Source: Scytalidium lignicola (Eukaryota > Ascomycota > Leotiomycetes). From it: DNA of 64,000 bases. Of this stretch, positions 1 to 11,180 are shown piece by piece. Position numbers and translations under genes: made by a program. The DNA lies in the NCBI GenBank assembly GCA_002812745.2, contig NCSJ02000123.1, positions 55,795 through 119,794 of the forward strand. Reading direction: 5' to 3'. The first letter of the stretch is position 1; every line of letters begins with the position of its first letter. The notes under the pieces are model-generated. The model had not been told where the DNA came from. It ran no database searches and saw only the letters and a list, made by a program, of their open reading frames with translations.

Positions 1-1700
1 CTTCGACGACAACTACGAGGTCTACAAGCATGGCAGGGAGCTCGAGTTTGATGCCGCAGAGACCAAGAGGGTCCTGAGAAAGATTGACTGGCGCATCATG
101 CCTATCCTCTTTGTTACTTACACTCTCCAGTACCTCGACAAGAACTCCATCAACTTCTCTTCTGTCTACGGTCTGCAAAAGGGAACCCACTTGCACGGTC
201 AAGACTACTCATGGCTAGGTAAAGTTGGCGTCCAATCCGAGACAGACCATGAAAATAATATATATATAATTTTTCTTTCTAACTCCTATGCCTTTTTCAG
301 GCTCCATCTTCTACTTTGGCTATCTTCTCACCCAGTTTCCATCTGGATACTTCCTCCAGCGCCTTCCGGTCGGTAAATTTCTTTCCTGGGCCACTATAGT
401 CTGGGGTGTCATCCTCATCACTACTCCAGGATGCAAGAGTTTCGCAGGAATAGCGGTAAACCGCTTCATGCTTGGTGCAGTAGAGGCGACTGTTAATCCG
501 GGCTTCGTGCTCATGATGTCCATGTGGTATACCTCGGCCGAGCAGCCCCTTCGTCTCGAGATTTACTATTGCACGAATGGTATAGCAACCATGTTTGGTG
601 GTCTCATTGGATATGCTGTGGGAAACATCACTACTGGTTTGCCTCAGTGGATGTACGTCTTCCTCATCTTTGGCGCAGTATCCATTGCCTGGGGAGTTGT
701 CAGCTTGATCGTCCTTCCCGACCTGCCATCCACGGCACGCTTTCTTACTCCTGAAGAACGAACTATTGCCGTCAACCGAGTTGCGGGCAACAGGCAAGGC
801 GTCAAGAATCACCATTTCCAGACCTACCAAGCGTGGCAGACTGCCAAGGATCCAAAGACCTGGATTTTATTCGTCATGGCAGTGGGAGCCCAGATACCTA
901 ATTCAGCACTGACAAGCTTCGCTAGTATCATCATTGGCAGCTTTGGTTTTGATACGCTTGGAACGCAATACATGCAGATCCCAGGTGGTGCAGTTCAGTT
1001 CTTGGCCTTGATTATTGGTGGTTGGGTTTGTACATATTGGCCGCGGGGGACTCGTTGTATCACGATGATGGTGGCTAACTCGGTTTGTATTATTGGAGCC
1101 GGATTATTAGTTGGCCTGCCCAACAACAACAAAGTACGTAGCTTCCATTGTTCTTTGACCACCCAACCAATCTATTAGCTCTTTTCTTGGAATTTGGGAC
1201 AATCAAATAGCTGATCAGAACCTCTAATAGTGGGGCCGCCTTGTAGCGCTCTGGCTCTGCTACTTCCAAGGTCTAGGATTTAGCATGAGTTTGACGATGG
1301 TATCTTCCAACGTGGCTGGCTACACCAAGAAGCAACTCACAGCTGCTGTTCTCTTTACTGGCTACTGTGTGGGTAATATTATCGGCCCGCAGACTTTTAT
1401 TGCAAGCCAAGCTCGTAAGTAACAGTCACTCCTTCACTGATCTAAACAGTTTGATTTCGTATTGACAGGCTCTATCTAGCCGGCTACCACAGTGCATATA
1501 TCGCGATGCTCGTCGGCTACAGTATCAAGCTATGCATGGTTGTAACCCTTTATATCTATATGTATCGCTCTAACAAGAAGCGTGATGCGGAGCATGCTGC
1601 AAGGGGTGAACTAAGTGAGGAGGAGGAGAGGGAGGCCATTGAAAGAGGAATGTTGGATCAGACGGAGATTGATAATCCAGGATTCAGATATGTTCTTTGA
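1..1700 (+). CDS. MFS transporter, anion:cation symporter (Dal5/allantoate permease-like), 5'-truncated
   Basis: Four exons: <1-218, 301-1133, 1231-1414 and 1480-1700, about 484 residues visible; the N-terminus lies off the window. The reading frame opens at base 2. The protein starts just before TM1, with RKIDWRIMPILFVTYTLQYLD followed by KNSINFSSVYGL, the signature of the fungal ACS family (Dal5, Tna1, Vht1-type permeases for organic anions and vitamins). About 12 hydrophobic segments follow, with LPDLPSTARFLTPEER in the central cytoplasmic loop and a short charged C-tail (EEEEREAIERGMLDQTEIDNPG). Family membership is strong; the substrate cannot be read from sequence. The last intron is slightly uncertain: the first AG gives an in-frame stop, so I use the next one at 1478-1479, which joins A-P-G-Y-H-S-A. 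Confidence 0.88.
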
Positions 1701-1846
1701 GAAGGCCATATTGATATGTATCTAACGCATAGATGGATGGTTATAAATGCAAGGCAGAACTCAAAGCTTAGCTTGGAAATTCAGGCCATTAACTCCATGC
1801 TAGTATTGGTGAGACTAGTTGGGTGTCTGACGAATGAGTGAGAACG

Positions 1847-2332
1847 CTACATCACCACACACTTTTTCTTCTTTCTTCTATTACCTCCAGTACTCCTATT
1901 TCCAGCGGTACTAGTCCCTACACTTCCAGTAACGAACCGCAAAGCCTTATTCCCGCAACTATTCCTATAATTCCCTCCTCCTCTACCTCCCACACCACTA
2001 TCCCCACTAACAGTATGACTACCAACACCAGTATCACCAACATCAACGCTTCGACTATCGATCACTCCATGCGACCTCGACCTCAATCCTGGCACCGATC
2101 CTGATTCATGCGTGCCGTCACCACTACTTCTCTTACCTAAACTAACAGCCTCCCCTAGTCCAAGCCGATCCACAGCCCACAATCCAACCTCCAACTTACC
2201 ATCCACATTTCTACTCCGCGTTAGTCCTACGACTTTACGGCTAGTGCGGGGCTCGGAAGGGTTGAAGTGGACTTTGTGGCAGCGCCAGGGGGCTGGGTGG
2301 CCGGAGCGAGTTTGGAAGAAGGGGATGGGCAT
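1847..2332 (-). CDS. Hypothetical Gly/Ser-rich protein with polybasic CaaX C-terminus
   Basis: Single ORF of 161 codons, ATG at 2332. The N-terminal third looks like a real, constrained protein (TAPW-like HPAPWRCHKVHFNPSEP, then GLTRSRNVDGKLEVGLWAVD). The middle is Gly/Ser/Arg-rich. The protein ends RRKKKKCVVM: a polybasic run followed by Cys-Val-Val-Met, a CaaX box of the farnesylation type (X = Met), like the tails of membrane-anchored small GTPases. No GTPase motifs are present. I do not recognise the family. The opposite strand carries a Ser/Thr-rich ORF at 1838-2104, which I take to be the shadow. It lies tail-to-tail with the upstream transporter. Membrane anchoring is an inference from the tail only. 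Confidence 0.45.
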   Translation of the reverse strand: MPIPFFQTRSGHPAPWRCHKVHFNPSEPRTSRKVVGLTRSRNVDGKLEVGLWAVDRLGLGEAVSLGKRSSGDGTHESGSVPGLRSRSHGVIDSRSVDVGDTGVGSHTVSGDSGVGGRGGGNYRNSCGNKALRFVTGSVGTSTAGNRSTGGNRRKKKKCVVM

Positions 2333-3947
2333 TCCGATTTGACTTCGTTTCTAGATATAGGAGGTTGGTTTTTCTGGGGGTGTGTGATTTGTTATGATGT
2401 TTGTTGTATAGTATATTGCATGTATATAGAGGTCCAAGAGGAGATGATGAGATGATGAGATGAGAGATAGGAGAAAAGGGGGAGTGAAAAGGAGGAGGGT
2501 CATGGGCTTTAAACTAATTACCTCTATTTTTTGTTGTTGTGAATGTGTCTCGAATCCATTGTATCTTTTGTGTTTTGGTCTGAATAACATGTCTTGATTA
2601 GCATGTGTGTATGTCGAATATGAGTTTCATTATATGTGACAATTGATTCAACTAAATCTTCTTATTTCTTCTATACTTGCTCGTTCGAGGACAACGAAAT
2701 ACAAAGCTTATGTATAATTCTTCTCTATATTCTTTTGAAGTATTTTACATATTTTAAAATCAGTATGGTTTTGTCTTTTGTCAGTGAAACTTATTCAAAT
2801 CCTTTTGTCGGACTTCCGTAACATGTTTGGTGAGGATGCTTCTAGGATGTGCCCGAGTTTTTAGAGCTGCTGGGAATCATGTAACAGGTGTTTTAAAAAA
2901 CAGGAATATATATCCCTCATCATGTTTCGCTGGGTGATTATGGTGTAATCCTTGAATCCAACAGGTTTTCTAGGTGTGGTAGGTAAGTGGCTCGATCTTG
3001 TCCATCTCGCAGTTGTACTCTCCTTCTTGTTATTTCGTGAACTATATAGGAGTTCAAGTAACCTTTCTCAGTATCGAAAATAGCAGTTTTAACACTAGTT
3101 TGTACTATATTGAAAATTTGAAGGAACACACCCCAGTTGACGGAGTTCAAAAATCTCCCTAGCTTTATCTCTCTTTACATTCCATTATCAACCCTTCCAA
3201 ATCTGTACGTTGAAACATAGCTGTTGCATTTCCTTAATATCCTTGTTAATTTTATTAATTAATTATTTTACTTCTACAATTTCTCAAAACAAAACAAATA
3301 AATAGCCGGTAAAGTTGTGTCTATCTGTTTCTGTTTCTAATTCGACGTTTTACTGTGGATATTCATTCGAATTAAGCGGCGAAAGTGATATAATTCGTCA
3401 ATTGCACTTGCAGACACCGTACGTAGGCTATTGAGATGCATTTATTGTTCGATAAACATAGAGAGCAACAAACATGCAAATAAATATTGGTGTTCAAATC
3501 GACCGTCAACATGAGCCAATCTATACATAGTTTACCAGTGCATTTATTGATGGAAAGGAAGTTATTAAAGTGCAATCACATCACAAAAATACAATTCTTT
3601 AACGTAAAAACAAGACATACATTCTGATCCTATGCTATCCTATCTACGCGAACATGAACCTTTTTAAAACATCATCATTAGAATCAATAGAGCTCCGCAC
3701 CAGCTTTCAGCCTAACCAGTACCCCAATGCATTACATCAATCCAAGTGCGAGTCCATTCCTCACTCTCACCATATAGGAAACACCAACACTCCAATATAC
3801 ATGTCACAAATTATGGATGGCATGACCAATAGGAGCGCTATACAAGAGCCATCATATCATATCACCATGGCATATCCACTCAGATAAGACCTAGTACATG
3901 GGTGCATAGTGCTAGAGCGCATCGAGAAGGAAAAAAAGGTGACAAGC
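2333..3947. other. Intergenic, AT-rich; no gene seen
   Basis: About 1.6 kb between the CaaX protein and the stop codon of hex1. Short ORFs occur on both strands but none shows coding character or splice-linked continuity. The part next to 3947 should hold the hex1 3' UTR. Confidence 0.5.
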
Positions 3948-5699
3948 TTATAGACGAGAACCGTGGATGAGCTTCATGTCGACAACGAGCTCACGGCCGT
4001 GGTCGCTGATGACTAAGGCACGGAGGCTGCCTCGTCCACCGTGGAAGGCTTCGGACAGACGCTCCCAGAGGTTGGATTGATCAATGACACCAACAGCTTG
4101 CTTGACATCACCAGTCTCAGTCATGGCAACGACTAGAAACTCACGTTAGTACAACAGTAACGTCAACTGGGAAGGGAGTTGAAGGAAACTTACTGGAGCC
4201 ATCGTGCATGTCGAGGACACGGTATTGCTTGAAGACGGGGCCAAGCATGGTCTGGACGACGACGCTTGGGCTGGGGTGCTCAACAAAGCTGGACTCTTCA
4301 TGCAACTGCTTGGTGAAGAGATCAACACCGAGGTATCTGTGTTGGCCAGTGGCTGGAGAAGTGCTGATACGGATGACCTGGCAAGGACGACCTTGGAGAA
4401 TCAAGAGATCACCAATGCGGATGTGGTGGCATGGGATGGTGACAGTGTTGGGTGGGTATGCAGAGGAGCCAGAAGAGACGACACTTTGGGAAGGTCCACC
4501 GGCGGATGGAGCGCTGATGTTGATGTCAATCTCTTCACGGTGGGTGTGAGAACCACCATGGATGGGGTGGATGACACGGTCAGCAGCACGCTGAAGGCCG
4601 TGACGGAAGGAGTGGTAGTGACCTATGAAGAAAGGATTAGTCAATGCCAATGGATGATGATGATGGATGAGGCAAACAACCCTCACCTTCGTCGTCGTAG
4701 TAACCCATTTTCTTGGATGTCTTTTGGATACGAGGTGGCTCGACGGTTTGTTCAGTTACACGAATCTCTTCGCGCTTGGTGATAGGCTGGAAGCGAGGCG
4801 GGTCAACGGTGGTATCGTTGATGCGGGTATCCTCCTGTCGGTAGCTGGGTTGGAAACGGGGAGGGTCGACGGTGGTATCGTTCACGCGAATGTCCTCACG
4901 GTAGCTTGGCTGGAAGCGAGGAGGATCAACAGCAACGTTGTTGACGCGGAGGTTTTCGCGGTAGGCAGGCTGGAAACGAGATCGGATTGCACGTTCAGTG
5001 ATGTCAATCTCAGTATCGTATTGTCGACGACGAGTTGGGAGGTCAACTTCAATGTGTGCTGCGGTGTGTCTTGAGTCGGGTCTATAAAGGAAGGAAGAAT
5101 GTTAGTGAATGTTTTCATCCGGAGGATAAGTCTGTCGGTGTACGTCGCCATGTCAACATAGACGAGGGAAGCAATGGCCCGGACCGAAGGGGCTTAGACA
5201 CCCCCCTTGGGTCCTGGAACTATTGGTGGAGCCATTTTTTGATTTGCTGACGGCTGAGACACCCCCAAGCCAAAATACGAGCTGTTTTGCTTGTGTGGAG
5301 CTCCCAGAGAAAGAAAAAGCAAATTCAGCTTGCTCCAGCAACCGCGTAATGCTAAGGCTGGAGAGAGCTGGAGGGGGAAGCTCTCCGAAGCTCCAGAAAA
5401 AAACAGACCGCCACACGCTCCGAAGTAAACAGATTTCAACCAAAACAATTAAAACTGACCTGAATTCCTCTCTCACGCGAATCTCCTCTCGGCGACTCGG
5501 ACGGTGATGACGGTCCTCTTCACGAGTGATGTAGACTTCTTCCTGCTTGAACTGCTGCTCCTGACGCGGAGGAAGATTGGCGGTATAGGAAGAGTATTGG
5601 TCTTCCCGTCCGAGGCGCTGCGGTGCAGGAGCGAGGTTGATCTCACCCTCGACGTGGGTTTCGGTGGTGGTAGTGGTGGTTTGGACAGCGGCGTCGCTC
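3948..5699 (-). CDS. hex1: Woronin body major protein HEX1, with N-terminal repeat extension
   Basis: Exons on the minus strand: 5460-5699, 4687-5081, 4194-4622 and 3948-4132; about 415 residues plus an unresolved 5' start. The C-terminal core is unmistakable HEX1, with an eIF5A-like fold: IPCHHIRIGDLLILQGRPCQ, SVVVQTMLGPVFKQYRVLDM, VVDMKLIHGSRL. The final SRL is the peroxisomal targeting signal PTS1. HEX1 crystallises inside peroxisome-derived Woronin bodies that plug septal pores after wounding. The N-terminal half is unlike classic short HEX1: it carries about five copies of a 20-residue unit (DPPRFQPSYREDIRVNDTTV). An internal ATG at 4706-4708 (MGYYDDEG, joined to GHYHSF) would give a classic short form of about 211 residues. 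The most 5' exon seen begins at an acceptor (5700-5701) with one base completing a codon, so the long-form start lies in an upstream exon I could not fix. Confidence 0.93.
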
Positions 5700-8220
5700 C
5701 TGTAGGACGACGGGAAAAAGCTGAAGGGGATCGGGACTCGGGCGTCAAAGTCCAGGGTGACCGATTTCTACCAGTGCGAGAGAGTCTCTTCTCGAATGCC
5801 TTTCGACGCGCCGAAAGGAAGACAAGAAGGGGTCTCTTGCTTCTGTTTGGTTGAAAGGTGAGGGAAGAGAGCGTTGGGCTACGCTTCTTGACTCTGTCTT
5901 TCAATTGATGGAAGTAGAGATGGGGTTTGGAAGTGGTGTATGGAAGATGGAGAATGGGGAATTGAGGGGGGAAGACTGGATGGTTTTGTGCGAAAGAGGA
6001 GGAGGAAGAGAGAGAAGGAAGTGTGGGACTCTGCACGGTTCATAAATTGCTTTGCTTTGTTGACTCGCGTTTGTTTACGTGCTAAAGTGATTAGGCGAGC
6101 TGTCTCACATGAACGGGGGATCTAGCGATGGGTCCATTGGCCGGTGCGTGTCCTCTCTGCCTCTTTCTCTCTCTTTTCCCCAGCCCACGCATAATCAATC
6201 ATACTGTACACACAGGAAGCACGACCATCGGATCAAATTTCAGCTACTCCACTTCCTGCCACCGAGTTACCATTGGGTATTGGCATGGCTCGGCCGCTCA
6301 ACACGGATATACAGTACGGTATGGTGCTGTTGAGTGTACTGTTGGATGGGGAGAGAGCTCGTGGCTGGGAGAGAAGCACCCCTTCGATCGCCGCAACAAT
6401 TACAGTAACCACCACCACCACAACGCACGAGAAAGCCAATGATAACAGATAATTGCAAGAAAGAGAGGGATCCGATACTGAAAACAATACGTCTGGACCA
6501 TCACGACAGTACTATATTAGTCTACAGTATTACCCGTCCTGCTGCAACCTGCCTGTGATATCGCCCAGCCCGTGCCGTCCGGTGGAACTCGTTATCACCA
6601 ATCCAAAATCCAATCCAATCCAATCCCATACTCCCTCCCCAGCCTCAGCGAGAGAAAGAAAAAAAAAAGATTACCGTACAAAAAGTCACAGCTCATGGCC
6701 CAGCCCTGTGGAATGGAAGAAGCTCGAGCACCAAAAAGCTGGTGGCCGGTAACTATGCCGCCTCGACGTTGCAGATGGATGTCGTGGACCGCCCACATTG
6801 GATAGCCCTGACACCTGCCCAATGGACCGTGATGGGCGCTGCAAGTGCGACGGCATCGTGCGCAACACCGTCAGCCTGGATGGAGCTCCACGGTTATGCG
6901 TCTCTGGAGACTTGCAGAAGACGGGATGCACGTGAGATCCTCCAGCGCTTCTGGGCCTCCGTGTTGTGTTTTTCTCTCTCTCTCTCCATCGGATGCCTCA
7001 ACAGTTACCCGGCGACTCTTTGACCGAGGTTCATTGGGAAAATGGGGAAAATTGGAGGGAAATTCGGTCCTTTGGTCTCCATGGCAACGGGGTAGCTCAC
7101 CTGTCCATCCTAGCTGCCGATTGGTTTCCTTGGTGGCTTGGCGTGGCTGGGGCGAGCTCGTGCACGGACCAGCAGCGGTAATTGCGAGATCGATGATCCC
7201 TAGTTGGTGCCTGAGGCCTTTCAATCTGGATCCTCTTCTCGGCCAGCAGTGGAGAAGACTGCTGCCCCGTCCTGCAGCGTTGCAGAAGATCGATCTTGAT
7301 CTTTGCTACTGCGGCTGCTCCAGATGGATGGTCGGAAACAGGCCAGGAGACTTTGTTTACAAGACTACAGGAGGAATTTGGAACCAGACAATCAAAAAAA
7401 TAATTTCAGGGTCCCGAATAGTTATGCTCGAACCATTTATTCCTGTAACTGTTGTCAAATACAGTACCGTACAAGTTCGATCTCCAACCGTTGTTGGCGC
7501 TGACTGTAGCACCTGCGTGGAAGAGATTGCGGGATGTGACACGAAGCAAATACAGTACTGTAGACTCTCCACTGTCGTGCTATTCATCCTTTTCATGCAC
7601 ATCCTGATTCCCGACCGAGGTTCTCCACGTTGTCAGCAAACAGTGATTATGCCATGTGTAAACAAAAACTGGTTTGTTATTTTATTTGCTTTTTGCTTCA
7701 TTTCAGGATCCTTGGGTGCGTGCCGTGACAAAAGTCAAAGCTCCACCATCTAATTATGGCGCCAGAATCCACATGATCCACCACTCCACCACTCCATCAG
7801 TCTATTTACTAGGCACATGAATCTTCTGTGGTATTTTGACTTTCTGCATCATGATTCTAGATGAGTATGCTTATTTCTATATTTGTTTGCTGGGTACCGC
7901 AGTGTAGCATTTACGGGTACTACTCTCCATCGCTGACCACGATCCATTTACACGTACCAAGTAACAACACCAAAATAGTCGAAGACCCACTGTGGATGCA
8001 AAGAAATAGACTTAACAGACGTTCTCTTTATTTTTATTCTTTATATTTCCACGATTCTTCCTTCCTGTCGTTCCTTGTTTTTATACCAATACTTTAGCAA
8101 TTCAATATAATCATTGACAAAGTCTTTGGTGAGGTAGTGGTATCTAAGTTATGACAAGTGAATTTTAAAAAGAATGTCTGGGTAACACATCTCATTCACT
8201 GAGATGACATTGAATAATGT
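5700..8220. promoter_or_regulatory. hex1 5' leader/promoter region and long intergenic stretch
   Basis: The region contains the hex1 5' leader (an ATG on the minus strand at 6041-6043 opens a Ser/Pro-rich frame that runs to a stop and is not clearly spliced to the HEX1 frame). Beyond it are CT-rich stretches and several copies of a TACAGTAC/TACTGTA motif (6202, 6310, 6507, 7460, 7551). A 302-codon plus-strand frame at 6845-7753 has no recognisable domain and is treated as chance. Confidence 0.4.
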
Positions 8221-8560
8221 CCGGAAACTACAGCTATAAAAGGAGTTTACTTTCCTTTCTCTCTCCATGTTCTTCACTACACTACAACACACTTATTACC
8301 TCTTCTCAGATCCCATTTAGAGGACCAGATTTGTTTCTATTAAGAACTACTTAGGATAGGAGTTCTTCCTCTTATATCTTGGAACATAAACTCATTACAA
8401 TAAAAACCTCTTCTGCGAGCGGCTAGAATTCTACATCAACTTACGCTTTAATTATTGACGGTATAGTCATAGAGAAATCATACAGCGGTGCCTGAAGAGT
8501 GGAAATAGTCAGGAGCTGATATTATTCACGGGGGGTATTTTTAGAAATCCTCGAAAGAGA
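8221..8560 (+). mobile_element. Possible LTR/leader fragment of a retroelement
   Basis: A TATA box (ctataaaagg, about 8234) is followed by a CT-rich leader-like stretch and AATAAAAACC, an arrangement resembling the promoter/R-U5 part of fungal LTR elements. No second LTR, integrase or reverse transcriptase was found nearby, so this is a weak call. Confidence 0.2.
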
Positions 8561-9888
8561 GGAGGAGAAGCGCCAATTGAAGCAAAGGGGGCGCGAGGCT
8601 GATTTAGAGTGAGTTTCATTACTTTTGTTATCGTTAAATAACTTTATATTGCATTGGCTAACTTAATACAGAGCCCCAAAGGGCAGAACCAGCTGCACTA
8701 GCTTTGGCTGCTGCATTGGACGTGGCCGCTGCGGCTGCCGCTCCTGCTACTGCTCGTTGGGCTGAATAGCAAGTTTCAACATCTTAATATTATTGCAGAC
8801 AAAAATTGATATGCATATGCTTATTGATTTTTAGATGAAGCAAAAAACGCCATTAACCATCAAATGGGACGGCTTAAGGGGGGAAATGTTCAACACTTCA
8901 CCATATAAATCTCGAGGATTATGAAGTTGCTTCTTCGCGACGGTGCATCTGAATTCAACTTATATCTCAAGGTTCCGTCTGATAAATTCATTTCTTCTTC
9001 GTCTCAGATCCACAATTATGAGATATCTCACTGAGAACATGTGGCACATGTTCTTTTATCAGGTCCTGGCTCGTCCCTGACTCACCCTAAAGGAAGGATA
9101 TAACGCAAAACTGACCGGAAACACACGCTACGTATAATTTACGTTACGCTATTATCACTCTTGGTGGCAAAAGGGTAGAAGATTTATATTACCTAGCTTG
9201 AAGCATCATATATTCACTAATATGAATCTCCTGGAGACATGAGAGTTATGAAGACACGGTCACATCATAAGTGCGAAGTAACCTCAAATCTTGCGGCATG
9301 GGCATTTATTCCTGTTCCGTACCCCGACGGTTATGCAATTCCCTCGAATGCCCACGGCGTGGCCAGTTCCAGCTAACCCCTCGCAGCGCGTTTCTGGTGG
9401 GGCATCAGCACTATTGATATCGCTTTGTCAACACTCAAAATGGTCATAGATGTTTACGGACATGCAATTACTGCTTACGAGGAGAGGAAAGATAGATGAC
9501 CGAAGATCATAAGCATAAGTTACTTTCGAACTTAATAACGTGCAAATGAAGACTGGTCTGACAGTTCAAGCAGACGTTGAGTATTACAATCAGGATGCAG
9601 GGGATATATTTATTACAAATCGCAATTCCTAAAGTCCCTAAATAAATTGGAACACCATCATGATTCGTTATATACTTTTATTACTACTGGCGAATCAATT
9701 GCTAAATCATATTGCTCGCTTCGGTACAAATGCTTTTACAATATTACACGTACTATCCAGGGATTCCCTCAACACCCTCTTGTAGCATCATTGTTCTCTA
9801 TCATAGCCCCTTAAAATGGACCATGCTCTCATAATAATCTACTAGATACTGATCTGTTCCCTATTACGACGATTTTATTTCCTAGAAA
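8561..9888. other. Gene-free stretch, one short coding-like patch
   Basis: 8565-8608 reads as a charged peptide (ERSSSEKRQL-like, Glu/Arg/Lys-rich) followed by a possible intron (8609-8671) and an Ala- or Cys-rich patch to 8769, with no usable start codon. It may be a relic. The remainder shows no gene or clear repeat. Confidence 0.3.
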
Positions 9889-10430
9889 TTAAGAATACGT
9901 TGAATAGAATTGCAGTCGGTCCGAGATATTGTCGATTACTGGAGCTAGATCTTCAAGACTTGGGCATTCATCAGTGGAGTCATCTGTGTCATGGTCCGAG
10001 TCTAAGAAGTGGGCGTCTGGTAGGTCGTTATCTAAGTATATGGAGTCCCAATTCTCATCTTTCATTTCACCACTGATAATCAACAAGGCTATACGTTCAA
10101 GGATCAGCTTGTAAGCTAAGTTCAAAGAAGTCTGGAATGGTACTAACCCATTTGAAGAGACTCTTGGAGGCCTATGAGTATTTCCTTAACATCAAGATCT
10201 ACAGATTTATCACGGAGCCGATACTCCAAAGAGCTTGGCAATTCGGCGTCGTAGAACGCTGAGGCGCAGTTCGCCCATATTTCGTAGCGTTTGAATTCGT
10301 GGCTAAGCATATCGAGGAAGAATCTGGTCTCTGAACCGGCCTCTTTTGGATATTCTAAGAGCAAGGCAAACATATCGAAACATGCCTTTGCATGGTCAGC
10401 AATAGATGAATTTAGGTGATCCCCTGCCAT
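9889..10430 (-). CDS. Short protein made only of a fungal N-terminal accessory domain
   Basis: Two exons: 10148-10430 and 9889-10115, separated by a 32-bp interval with GT...AG ends, giving 169 residues. The pattern is (A)CFDMFALLL...FFLDMLSHEFKRYEIWANCASAF...SSLEYRLRDKSVDLDVKEIL. It matches a domain I know from the N-termini of many fungal proteins with C2H2 fingers or acuF-like regions (usual form F-x-R-F-x-L-W-A-x-N-I, LDYRLRD). Here the protein stops after an acidic stretch (DSDHDTDDSTDE) where relatives continue into long C-terminal regions. This is either a genuine stand-alone domain or a truncated gene. The unusually short intron is a caution. Function unknown. Confidence 0.6.
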
Positions 10431-10800
10431 GGTTGTCTCAGATTGAGCTACAAAAAAGATTTGATCAATAATAAGTTTAGAAGATAGCGTAGTTAATGTA
10501 TCACTGTTGTCGAGGTTGAATTCAATGTGAAAAGAAAAATAGAGAAAGGAATTGGTGGGTGGTCTTAAGTTGACTGGGAATACACTAAGCAGTTGGTATT
10601 GATATATATATTTTTACAACCAAAATTAGTTCCTCGTTGACCTACAAAGCTTCCAGTCTGGAATCAAATAACCACCCACAAAATTATCTCTTAGATTTAA
10701 ATTAATCTCAAAGAAATGTGAGATACTCTCATCAGTGAGTAGCAATATTAACTGTGGGGTTGTAAATGCAAAACGTGTTATAAGATACATACATTCTGTC
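10431..10800. other. Intergenic, AT-rich; nothing recognised
   Basis: Promoter side of the short domain protein; includes an AT run at 10600-10612. No ORF or repeat seen. Confidence 0.4.
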
Positions 10801-10808
10801 CCACTCGC

Positions 10809-11155
10809 TAACTAGCCAGTCCATTCACCAACTTTTTACTTATTTTTCACTCTTTACACATTACAACAATAATTTTCCTTTGTTAATTTAACAGTATGAG
10901 ATTCTAGAAATCTCCCGCTTTAAAATAATATAAACAAATATATGATTTTAAGATGATTATAAAGTTAAAATGTATGCAATATATTCTTAACTTTTATTAC
11001 ACCTACAGTTATGATTAAAAATATATATCATTTAAAAGTTCAAAACTTCTAAAATCCATTACAACTGTAATTTCGAAAGNAAAATTTTATATGAAATACT
11101 CAAAGAGTGNAAAAAAAGAAATAAGCAAAATCGGTGAATGGACCGGCTAGTTGGC
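10809..11155. mobile_element. Inverted-repeat element, possible MITE
   Basis: The left arm at 10809-10857 and the right arm at 11102-11155 are inverted copies, sharing CTAACTAGCC(A/G)GTCCATTCACC plus a following T-rich part ending CACTCTTT. They flank about 245 bp of very A+T-rich sequence with no coding capacity. Terminal inverted repeats around a short non-coding AT-rich core are the hallmark of a MITE. Exact ends and target-site duplication are not resolved. Confidence 0.5.
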
Positions 11156-11180
11156 TAACGGGCTAGGTTGGCGAATGGGC

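Noticed and set aside
1838..2104. 88-codon plus-strand Ser/Thr-rich frame
   Set aside because: Antisense shadow of the minus-strand CaaX frame, which has the more constrained N-terminus and a meaningful C-terminus.
6845..7753. 302-codon plus-strand frame upstream of hex1
   Set aside because: Composition is not protein-like (many Trp/Cys/Arg, no domain) and it spans CT-rich promoter sequence. Long chance frames are common in the GC-moderate stretches here.
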